Assembly (NCBI GenBank): GCA_016124535.1
Contig: WGNK01000006.1
Coordinates: forward strand, 124,001-188,000
DNA: 64,000 nt
Source: Azospirillum sp.
GTDB lineage: Bacteria; Pseudomonadota; Alphaproteobacteria; Azospirillales; Azospirillaceae
Direction: 5' to 3'
The notes under the pieces were generated by a model. The model was not told the DNA's origin. It made no database searches and saw only the letters and a list, made by a program, of their open reading frames with translations. Position numbers and translations under genes: made by a program. Each line of letters starts with the position of its first letter. Positions within the stretch are counted from its first letter, which is position 1. Positions 36,927 to 44,258 of this stretch are shown in pieces.

Positions 36927-37463
36927 ATGACGGGCATGGAGTTGAACAAGATTGCCGGAGCCATCCTTGGTGCCGGTCTGATCGCGATGCTGTGCGGGTT
37001 CGCCGCCGAAAAGCTGGTTGAACCGAAAGAGTTGGAACACAACGCCTATGCCGTTGCCACGGCGGAATCGGCAGCGCCGGTGGCTGCAGCCCAGGCTCCG
37101 GCGGGGCCCGAGCCGATCGCGCCGCTGCTCGCCGCTGCCAACGTCGAGGCCGGACAGAAGGTGGCCAAGGCCTGCACCGCCTGCCACAGCTTCGACAAGG
37201 GCGGACCCGCCAAGGTCGGCCCCAATCTCTACGGCATCGTCAACCGCCCCCGCGCCAGCATGGCCGGATTCAGCTATTCCGGCGACATGACCAAGATGGG
37301 CGGAAGCTGGAGCTACGACGATCTCAACCATTTCCTCTACCAGCCCAAGAGCTTCGTCGCCGGCACCAAGATGACCTTCGCCGGAATCAAGAAGACCGCG
37401 GAGCGCGCCGAGCTGATCGCCTGGCTGCGCACCCTGGCCGACACCCCGGCGCCGCTGCCCTGA
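36927..37463 (+). CDS. Membrane-anchored class I cytochrome c
   Basis: 178 residues from ATG 36927, with GAGGAAG six bases upstream; divergent from kdsB. An N-terminal membrane anchor (AGAILGAGLIAMLCGFAAE) is followed by an Ala/Pro-rich linker and a cytochrome c domain with CTACH at residues 83-87 and the likely axial Met149 in GTKMTF. The domain resembles the CycM/c552 group that passes electrons from the bc1 complex to terminal oxidase. The gene is placed beside kdsB-pheA in many alphaproteobacteria. Confidence 0.92.
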   Translation: MTGMELNKIAGAILGAGLIAMLCGFAAEKLVEPKELEHNAYAVATAESAAPVAAAQAPAGPEPIAPLLAAANVEAGQKVAKACTACHSFDKGGPAKVGPNLYGIVNRPRASMAGFSYSGDMTKMGGSWSYDDLNHFLYQPKSFVAGTKMTFAGIKKTAERAELIAWLRTLADTPAPLP

Positions 37464-37513
37464 ACCGGCAGCGACCGGTGGCGCGCCCCTGAGGCGGCTG
37501 CCGACCGACCCTG

Positions 37514-37556
37514 ACGCCCCGGCTCCCGAGTCGCGATCGATTCGGGGGCGGGGCGT
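37514..37556. terminator. Strong hairpin after the membrane cytochrome c gene
   Basis: A long GC-rich stem, acgccccggctcccga against ttcgggggcggggcgt, with 11 loop bases lies 50 bases after the cytochrome stop and is followed by tttgg. It is the clear terminator candidate of this 278-base gap. A weak promoter for pepA (TTGGCT, 18 bases, TAGGCT) lies at 37685-37714. Confidence 0.6.
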
Positions 37557-37741
37557 TTGGCGTTAGCGGGTCTGAAAGTGCCGGTTTCCCCTTGACCCGC
37601 CCTGCCCGGCCGCCCTGCCCGGCCGCGCGGGCTTGACCTCGGGCGCCGAATGGCCACAATCGTCCGGCTTGGTGAGGGTGCCGCTTGGCTGGCGTGAGAC
37701 CGGCTTGGTAGGCTGACCAGCGGGGACGGGAGGAACGGGGC

Positions 37742-39241
37742 ATGAAATTCGGCTTTGCGGAACCGACGACGCCGACCGCCGGTGCGGCGGTGGTTCTGGC
37801 GGTTCAGGAACGTTGCCTCGGACCGGCCGCCGCCGCCCTCGACCAGGCGGCCGGTGGCGCGTTGACCCGCGCCATGGAAGCCAGCCGCTTCACCGGAAAG
37901 CGGGAAGAAACGCTGACCGTGATGGCGCCGCAGGGGGTATCGGTCGGGCGCATCCTGCTGGTCGGACTGGGCAAGGCGGAAAAGATCGATGCCCTGGCGC
38001 TCCAGGCGGCCGGCGGTGCTGCGGTTGCCGCGCTGGTCAAGGCCGGGCCGACCGAAGCCACGATCCTGGTCGACACCCCGCCCGGAACCGCGTTGACGCC
38101 GTCTCTGGTCGCCGCCGAACTGGCCTTGGGCGCTCGGCTGCGCTCCTACCGATTCGACAAATACCGCACCACCGAAAAAGAGGACCGCAAGCCCAGCCTG
38201 ATCGCGGTCCAGCTTTGCTGCGCCGATCCCGACGCGGCGCGGCATCACTTCGCGGCGGGCGACCGGATCGCCGACGGCGTCTTTCTGACCCGCGACCTGG
38301 TCTCCGAACCCGCCAACCTGCTCTATCCCGCGGTCCTGGCCGAACGCTGCCTGCCCTTGGCCGAGCATGGGGTCGAGGTCGATATTCTTGACCGGGAGCG
38401 CCTGACCCGCCTCGGCATGGGGGCCCTGCTCGGCGTCGCCCAGGGCAGCATCCGCGAGCCGCGGCTGGTGGTGCTGAAATATTCCGGTGCCCCCGATGCC
38501 ACAGACCAGCGGCCTCTCGCCTTCGTCGGCAAGGGCGTGACCTTCGACACCGGCGGCATCTCGATCAAGCCCGCCGCCGGCATGGAAGACATGAAGTGGG
38601 ACATGGGCGGCGCCGGCGTGGTGATCGGTCTGATCAAGGCTCTGGCCGGACGCAAGGCCAAGGTTAATGTGGTCGGCGTGGTCGGATTGGTGGAAAACAT
38701 GCCGGGCGGCAATGCCCAGCGGCCGGGCGACATCGTCACCTCGCTGTCGGGCCAGACCATCGAGGTGCTCAATACCGATGCCGAAGGCCGCTTGGTCCTC
38801 GCCGACTGCCTTTGGTACACCCAGGACACGCTGAAGCCGCGGCTGATGGTCGATCTGGCGACCTTGACCGGCGCCGTGATCGTGGCGCTCGGTCATCGTC
38901 ATGCCGGGTTGTTCGCCAATGACGACGAACTCGCCCGGCAACTGACCGAGGCCGGCACCAAGGTCGGAGAAACGCTGTGGCGCCTGCCGCTCGACGACGC
39001 CTATGACAAGGACATCGAGTCCGAGGTCGCCGACATGAAGAATATCGGCAGCGGTCGCGACGCCGGCAGCAGCATCGGCGCCCAGTTCCTCCAGCGCTTC
39101 GTCAACAAGGTGCCGTGGGCCCATCTCGACATCGCCGGCGTCACCTGGTCCAAGAAAGAGGCCGCGACCGTGCCCAAGGGTGGCACCGGCTTCGGCGTGC
39201 GCCTGCTCGACCGCTTCGTCGCGGACTATTTCGAAGCATGA
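37742..39241 (+). CDS. pepA: Leucyl aminopeptidase (M17)
   Basis: 499 residues from ATG 37742. A two-zinc cytoplasmic aminopeptidase that removes N-terminal residues, also known as a DNA-binding protein in some bacteria. Metal-binding and catalytic parts are visible: FVGKGVTFDTGGISIKP (Lys264, Asp269), KWDMGGAG, and the signature NTDAEGRLVLAD at about 344-355. The stop overlaps the next gene as ATGA. First gene of a pepA-cytochrome c-holC operon. Confidence 0.97.
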   Translation: MKFGFAEPTTPTAGAAVVLAVQERCLGPAAAALDQAAGGALTRAMEASRFTGKREETLTVMAPQGVSVGRILLVGLGKAEKIDALALQAAGGAAVAALVKAGPTEATILVDTPPGTALTPSLVAAELALGARLRSYRFDKYRTTEKEDRKPSLIAVQLCCADPDAARHHFAAGDRIADGVFLTRDLVSEPANLLYPAVLAERCLPLAEHGVEVDILDRERLTRLGMGALLGVAQGSIREPRLVVLKYSGAPDATDQRPLAFVGKGVTFDTGGISIKPAAGMEDMKWDMGGAGVVIGLIKALAGRKAKVNVVGVVGLVENMPGGNAQRPGDIVTSLSGQTIEVLNTDAEGRLVLADCLWYTQDTLKPRLMVDLATLTGAVIVALGHRHAGLFANDDELARQLTEAGTKVGETLWRLPLDDAYDKDIESEVADMKNIGSGRDAGSSIGAQFLQRFVNKVPWAHLDIAGVTWSKKEAATVPKGGTGFGVRLLDRFVADYFEA

Positions 39242-39840
39242 AGCGGGCCGCCGTTATCGCTGGGGTTGCCGCCGCCGTCCTGCTGTCCGCAGCGCTTTGC
39301 CACGGTGTCCGGGCCGGCGCCGGGCCGCGCCCGTCGGTCGCGCAAGACAGCGCGGACGGCGCCGAACTCTACGCCGGCAACTGCGCCGGCTGCCATGGCG
39401 CCCATGGCGAAGGCGAACCGGGGTGGCAGACCGTCGGGGCAGACGGGCGGGTCAAGGCGCCGCCCCACGACGCCAGCGGACACACCTGGATGCACGGCGA
39501 CGCCGAGTTGTTCCAGATCGTCAAATGGGGACCGGGGACAACCGCAGCACCGGGTTGGGTCAGCCCGATGCCGACCTTTGCCGGCCGGCTCAGCGACCGG
39601 GAGATCCGCGCGGTGCTGGCATTCATCAAGATGCTGTGGCCGGTTGGCCATCGCGCCTACCAGATGACGCTCAATCCCGGCTTCGATCCCGCCGACCTGC
39701 CCGCCGGGCAGTGGCGTTTTCCGCCCGACTGCCAGCCCGGACGGGTCGCGGCTCCCCAGACGCCGGCGCCGCTCGCCGCCACCGATGCCGACCGCCGCGA
39801 CGGGCCCCCCGATCCGGGCGGTCGCGCCGGACGGCAATGA
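39238..39840 (+). CDS. Soluble periplasmic cytochrome c
   Basis: 200 residues from ATG 39238, overlapping pepA by four bases. Signal peptide (MKRAAVIAGVAAAVLLSAAL), then a monohaem domain with CAGCH at 49-53 and the likely ligand Met111 in VSPMPTFAG. The domain is of the small mono-haem cytochrome c group with NCAGCHGAHGEGE and DREIRAVLAFIKMLWP. A Pro-rich tail of about 40 residues follows. Its presence between pepA and holC is odd. The stop overlaps holC as ATGA. Confidence 0.88.
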   Translation: MKRAAVIAGVAAAVLLSAALCHGVRAGAGPRPSVAQDSADGAELYAGNCAGCHGAHGEGEPGWQTVGADGRVKAPPHDASGHTWMHGDAELFQIVKWGPGTTAAPGWVSPMPTFAGRLSDREIRAVLAFIKMLWPVGHRAYQMTLNPGFDPADLPAGQWRFPPDCQPGRVAAPQTPAPLAATDADRRDGPPDPGGRAGRQ

Positions 39841-40286
39841 CCGAGCTCAGATTCTATCATCTTCAACGCAAAACCCTGGAACAGGCGCTTCCGCAGATTC
39901 TGGCCAAGGTGATCGAGCGGGGCTGGCGTGCGGTGATCCTGGCCGGCTCGCCCGAACGGGTCGAAGCGCTGAATCAGCATCTGTGGACCTGGGATCGCGA
40001 CTCGTTCCTGCCCCACGGCAGTGCCGCCGACGGCGATCCCGAGAACCAGCCGATCTGGCTCACCGCGACCGAAGAAAATCCCAACCGTGCCAATGTCCTG
40101 CTGCTGGTCGATGGCGCGCTCGCCGGGCAGCTCGAGCGGTGGGACCTGGTCTGCGACCTGTTTGACGGCAACGACCCCGAAGCTCTGGCTGCGGCACGAA
40201 GCCGCTGGCGCACCGCCAAATCCGCCAGCCATACGCTGACCTACTGGCAGCAATCCGACCGCGGCGCTTGGGAACGCAAGGTCTGA
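39837..40286 (+). CDS. holC: DNA polymerase III subunit chi
   Basis: 149 residues, start overlapping the cytochrome gene by four bases. HolC links the clamp loader to SSB in the replisome. Family features: RFYHLQRKTLEQALPQIL, GWRAVILAGSPERVEALNQH, LWTWDRDSFLPHG and NVLLLVDG. The pepA-holC pairing is common in proteobacteria; the intervening cytochrome gene is not. Confidence 0.93.
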   Translation: MTELRFYHLQRKTLEQALPQILAKVIERGWRAVILAGSPERVEALNQHLWTWDRDSFLPHGSAADGDPENQPIWLTATEENPNRANVLLLVDGALAGQLERWDLVCDLFDGNDPEALAAARSRWRTAKSASHTLTYWQQSDRGAWERKV

Positions 40287-40491
40287 GCCGGCGCCGATTC
40301 CCCGATCCGGACAGAGCGGCGCACTCGGCCTTAATACTCCCTTAGGCATTACCGGTGCATATCGCGCAAGTTTGCCGGCGCGGTCGCCACGAAAAAAAAA
40401 TGGAAACAATCCGACCGGCGACCGGCACCGTATAAAGGGTCGCGATCAGCCGACCGCACAACGACGATCCGAACGCCTTCATGGTTGAGCG

Positions 40492-41709
40492 ATGAACAAC
40501 GCGATTCTGCCTAAGGATATCCTCGCCTCGGCGATCCTGATCGTCGACGACAACCCGGCCAACGTCGAACTGCTGCGGGAAATCCTGCGTCATCAGGGTT
40601 ACACCAACATCCACTCGGTCACCGATTCCCGCCTGGTCGCAGAGCTGTGCCGAACCCAGGACTTCGACGTTCTGTTGCTCGACATCCGCATGCCCCATTT
40701 CAGCGGCTTCCAGGTGATCGAGCAGTTGGCCCCGATCTTCGGCGGCGAGTATGTGCCGATTCTGGTACTGACGGCACAGACCGACCAGGCGACCCGGCGC
40801 CGCGCCCTGGAACTGGGCGCCACCGATTTCCTGTCGAAGCCGTTCGTGACCTGGGAGCTGCTGCAGCGGCTGCGCAACATCCTGCAGATCCGCGCGCTGT
40901 ACAAAGAGGTGCGCAGCCAGAACCGCGAGCTGGAGCAGCGGGTTGCCGAGCGCACCACCGAGTTGACCGAGGCGCTGGCGGTGTCGCGCAAGGCCGATCG
41001 CTCCAAACTGGATTTCCTGGCGGTGATGAGCCACGAGCTGCGCACGCCGCTGAACTCGATCATCGGTTTTGCCGAATTCATGCAGAACCAATCGACCAGC
41101 CGCTACGACAAGATCGACACCACCGAATATGCCAAACTGATCGAGGAGAGCGGCAAGCATCTGCTCAAACTGGTCAACCGCATTCTCGACGTGACCAAGG
41201 GCGCCACCGGCACGCTCAGCCTGGATGAGAGTGACATCGATCTGCGCCGGCTGATCCAGGTCTGCGCCGCCGGTCTCCAGCCCAAGGCCGAGGCCAATGG
41301 CATCGCGATCTCGCTGCTTCCGGGCGCCGCCTGCCAGGTGCGCGGCGACGAGCGCCGGCTGCGCGAGCTGATGTCGAGCCTGCTCGACAATGCGATCAAG
41401 TTCAACCATTCCGGCGGCAACGTCACGATCGGCGTGGCGACAACCGAGGACGAGTTCGTGGTCGAAGTCAGCGACGATGGACCGGGCATCCCCCCCGACC
41501 TGCGCGCCCATGTCTTCGATCCCTTCACCCAGGGCGAGGGCTCGCTCCGTCGCCGGTTTGAGGGAATCGGGCTGGGGCTGCCGCTGGTCCAACGCTTCGC
41601 CGAGCTTCACGGCGGCAGGGTCGTGCTCGACAGCACGCTGGGTCAAGGCACAGTGGTCAGGGTTTTTCTGCCGCGGCAACGTCTGGTCAGTGGCACCATC
41701 GCCGGCTGA
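40492..41709 (+). CDS. Response regulator fused to a histidine kinase
   Basis: 405 residues from ATG 40492. Order: receiver domain (1-125; acidic pocket Asp19/Asp20, phospho-acceptor Asp64 in LLLDIRMP, Lys116), a coiled coil (about 135-165), HisKA with H-box FLAVMSHELRTPLN (His181), and a HATPase domain with DNAIKFNHSGG, DDGPGIPPD and GIGLGLPLVQR. There is no membrane segment or sensor domain, so input likely comes from a partner phosphorylating the receiver. The convergent bacteriohemerythrin gene lies ten bases after the stop. Confidence 0.93.
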   Translation: MNNAILPKDILASAILIVDDNPANVELLREILRHQGYTNIHSVTDSRLVAELCRTQDFDVLLLDIRMPHFSGFQVIEQLAPIFGGEYVPILVLTAQTDQATRRRALELGATDFLSKPFVTWELLQRLRNILQIRALYKEVRSQNRELEQRVAERTTELTEALAVSRKADRSKLDFLAVMSHELRTPLNSIIGFAEFMQNQSTSRYDKIDTTEYAKLIEESGKHLLKLVNRILDVTKGATGTLSLDESDIDLRRLIQVCAAGLQPKAEANGIAISLLPGAACQVRGDERRLRELMSSLLDNAIKFNHSGGNVTIGVATTEDEFVVEVSDDGPGIPPDLRAHVFDPFTQGEGSLRRRFEGIGLGLPLVQRFAELHGGRVVLDSTLGQGTVVRVFLPRQRLVSGTIAG

Positions 41710-41718
41710 GCCCCCGGA

Positions 41719-42162
41719 TCAACGGCCGGCGCTTTCCATAGTGGCCCGAACCAAGTGGTTTCTCTGGCAGTATTGCGCCAATTTCCGATCGTAAACGTCG
41801 ATATGATTAAATGCGTAGTTTCCGACAAAAGCGGCAATCAGGGTATGAATGTCGGGCTCGTCTCTCTCAAATTTGGCGATGAGCTCGCACATACGCTCGA
41901 AGAAGTTATTGTGCGCCGCAATATGAGTGACTGCTTCCGGGTAGCCGATTTTCTGCATCATAAATTCTTCATGGCAAAAATGAATCGCGATGAAATCCAG
42001 ATACTCACAGAGCAACTGGCTAATTTCGGCCTTGGAGGACCCTTGGCGCCCGGCACGACAAATGCGGTTCGATAACACAAACAGATGCTTGTGGTCGCGG
42101 TCGACTTCTCCGTTGTCGATTTCCAGGGACTGATCCCATAGCAGCGGCATGAGGTCATTCAT
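41719..42162 (-). CDS. Bacteriohemerythrin
   Basis: 147 residues from ATG 42162. A di-iron oxygen-binding protein. The seven ligand positions can be placed: His24 (DRDHKHL), His61 and Glu65 (HFCHEEFMM), His80 and His84 (HIAAHNNF), His120 and Asp125 (HIDVYD). Unlike most, the first motif is DRDHKHL rather than DxQHKxL. An oxygen carrier, sensor or store role follows from the family. It is convergent with the kinase gene, and the two could share an oxygen- or redox-related signal, but this is inference. Confidence 0.9.
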   Translation of the reverse strand: MNDLMPLLWDQSLEIDNGEVDRDHKHLFVLSNRICRAGRQGSSKAEISQLLCEYLDFIAIHFCHEEFMMQKIGYPEAVTHIAAHNNFFERMCELIAKFERDEPDIHTLIAAFVGNYAFNHIDVYDRKLAQYCQRNHLVRATMESAGR

Positions 42163-42452
42163 CTGGGCAGTAGCCTTATTTTTCTATGAATTCCGTACCA
42201 TCGTATGGAATATAGCCCACTCTGCCACAGCTGCCAATGCCCACCGGTGAAAAGCATTTTTTTGGCTGGTCAGCTATTCCGCAAACTGTAGCTTGGCAGA
42301 CTCTCTGGTCCGCACCCCGACGATCCTGGCGCGGGCCGACCGAAGCCCCGCGCGGCGCGGCGGGTTGATCGCGGTTGGCCGCTCAAGCGGGCGTGACCGG
42401 GCGGGCGTGACCGGGTGGGGAGCCATCGGAAAGCCGGCCGGGCAAAACCGCC

Positions 42453-42498
42453 TTGACTGGCGGCACCAAACCGCTATGTTGCCGATCCGATTCGGCAA
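42453..42498 (+). promoter_or_regulatory. Promoter and hairpin in front of rpmG
   Basis: TTGACT at 42453-42458 and TATGTT at 42475-42480 are 16 bases apart, a good sigma-70 promoter. The expected start site falls in an inverted repeat, ttgccga and tcggcaa (42479-42498), with a six-base loop, so the rpmG leader would begin with a hairpin or lie under an operator. Short direct repeats (gggcgtgaccg, twice) lie near 42400. The rest of 42163-42452 shows nothing else. Confidence 0.5.
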
Positions 42499-42544
42499 GC
42501 GTGGGCTTGGCCGGGCGGTCGGGTTTTTGCTGGGAAATGCGGTC

Positions 42545-42712
42545 ATGGCAAAGCAAGCCACGGTACTGATCCGCTTGGTCAGTTCGGCGGGTACGGGTTA
42601 TTTCTACGTCAAGAAGAAAAACCCCAAGAAAACCACGGAAAAGCTGGAATTCCGGAAATACGATCCGAAGGCGCGCAAGCACGTGGCCTTCAAGGAAGCC
42701 AAGATAAAATAG
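42545..42712 (+). CDS. rpmG: 50S ribosomal protein L33
   Basis: 55 residues from ATG 42545. [20 protein letters not shown] and [18 protein letters not shown] are characteristic of L33. This copy has no CxxC zinc pairs, so it is the zinc-free type. Monocistronic, with its own promoter. Confidence 0.97.
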   Translation: MAKQATVLIRLVSSAGTGYFYVKKKNPKKTTEKLEFRKYDPKARKHVAFKEAKIK

Positions 42713-42855
42713 GGTGACTCTCAGACGTCGGCGCCTGGCCACGCTCGCCGGACCGCCGCCTCGTCAAGAATCGGGATGACAGCAACTCCCCTTGCCGGAG
42801 TTCCGGTAATTGGGCACAATCCCCGCCGCTCCCGATCACACAGGCGGACGGCGTC

Positions 42856-43332
42856 ATGGCGCGGAACCTAAAAGCGCTGGGATTGTGGCGCACGGCACTG
42901 GTTGCCAGCGTCCGGCGGGACGGACCGGACCTGTCGGCGCGCCAGATGGCGCTGCTGCTGAGTGTCTATCTGACCGACCCGCCGCACACCGTGCGTGGGC
43001 TCGCCGCGACCCTCAACATCTGCAAACCGGCGGTTACCCGCGCGCTCGACCGGCTGTCGGTGCTGGGTTTCATCCGGCGCAAGCGGGACGACGAAGACAA
43101 GCGCAACGTGCTGGTGCAACGGACGGTGAAAGGTTCGGTCTTCCTCAGCGACTTCGCCGAACTGGTGGTCGAGGCCGGCGCGGTGGCGCCCGACGACCTG
43201 GCGACGGTACGGGCGGCAGAGCTGGCCGGCCGGGCCGCTCAGGAGGAAATCGACCGGCGCCAGCGCGCGGCGACGGCGGCGGCGCCGGCCGACAACGCCG
43301 GAGCGGTGGCGACCGCGGCCACCAGCGCCTGA
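42856..43332 (+). CDS. MarR-type transcriptional regulator
   Basis: 158 residues from ATG 42856. The winged-helix core reads LSARQMALLLSVYL, TVRGLAATLNICKPAVTRAL, DRLSVLGFIRRKRDDEDKRN and VLVQRTVKG, which is the MarR HTH and wing. The C-terminal tail is Ala-rich and variable. It abuts an NlpC/P60 peptidase gene on the same strand with a few bases between, a pairing also seen in other Rhodospirillales, so it may regulate the peptidase. Confidence 0.85.
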   Translation: MARNLKALGLWRTALVASVRRDGPDLSARQMALLLSVYLTDPPHTVRGLAATLNICKPAVTRALDRLSVLGFIRRKRDDEDKRNVLVQRTVKGSVFLSDFAELVVEAGAVAPDDLATVRAAELAGRAAQEEIDRRQRAATAAAPADNAGAVATAATSA

Positions 43333-43343
43333 TCGCCCCGTCG

Positions 43344-44180
43344 GTGCTGGATCCTCGCCGCCACCCCTATCGCAGCGATCTCGCCGCAGCGACGCTTGCC
43401 GGCCGGGTTGAAGCGAGTCGCTTCGTCGAGGGCCAGGCTTACCAGTCGCGGGCCGGCCGGACCCCGATCGCCGCCACCCCGGACGACCGTGCCGCCCGGA
43501 CCAGCGAGCTGCTCTACGGCGAGATTTTCACGGTCTACGACCGGCGCGACGACTGGGCCTGGGGCCAGTGCGCAACCGATGGCTATGTCGGCTGGCTGCG
43601 GTCGCAGGCGCTGTATCCCGATTGCCATCCGCTCAGCCATCGGGTCGATGCCCTTCGCAGCTTTATTTTCCCGGCACCCGACCTGAAAGCCCCGCCGCGC
43701 GATTTCATCAGCCTGGGCTCGCCGGTATCGGTGGTCGGCGCGGACAACGGCTTCGCGGCACTGGCCGATGGCGGCTGGGTCTTCGCCAAGCATGTGACCC
43801 CACTCGGAACCGTCGAATCGGACCTGGTCTCGACGGCGCTGCGGCTGCTTGGGGTGCCTTATCTTTGGGGTGGCCGCTCGACCCTGGGCATCGACTGTTC
43901 GGGTCTGGTGCAACTGGCGATGGCCGTGGCCGGCATCCCCTGCCCGCGCGACAGCGACATGCAGCGGGCCGAGCTGGGCGCGCTGGTCGCCGACCGCGGG
44001 GTTCCGCCCGATCTTCGGCGTGGCGACCTGGTGTTTTTCGCCGGCCATGTCGGTCTGATGGCCGACCCGCATCGGCTGCTGCACGCCAATGCCTTCACCA
44101 TGACCGTGGCGATTGAAACACTCGCCGAAGTTTCAGTGCGCGCCGGCCCGGTGCTGGCGACACGAAGAGTTTCCGCCTAG
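43344..44180 (+). CDS. NlpC/P60 (C40) cell-wall peptidase with SH3-like domains
   Basis: 278 residues if GTG 43344 is the start; CTG 43329, forming a CTGA overlap with the MarR stop, is a less likely alternative. It should cut peptide bonds in peptidoglycan stems (gamma-D-Glu to diaminopimelate). SH3b-like regions are near the N-terminus (ELLYGEIFTVYDRRDDWAWG) and centre (GWVFAKHV). The peptidase domain has YLWGGRSTLGIDCSGLVQLA with the catalytic Cys, GHVGLM with the His, and a following HANAFTMTV. No signal peptide is evident with this start, so export is uncertain. Confidence 0.88.
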   Translation: MLDPRRHPYRSDLAAATLAGRVEASRFVEGQAYQSRAGRTPIAATPDDRAARTSELLYGEIFTVYDRRDDWAWGQCATDGYVGWLRSQALYPDCHPLSHRVDALRSFIFPAPDLKAPPRDFISLGSPVSVVGADNGFAALADGGWVFAKHVTPLGTVESDLVSTALRLLGVPYLWGGRSTLGIDCSGLVQLAMAVAGIPCPRDSDMQRAELGALVADRGVPPDLRRGDLVFFAGHVGLMADPHRLLHANAFTMTVAIETLAEVSVRAGPVLATRRVSA

Positions 44181-44258
44181 GTCACCCTTAGCGTATACCG
44201 AAACCGCGTCGGCACGCGCCCCGTGCGGAAACCGACACCGAGGCGGAAGAGGCTGGCT

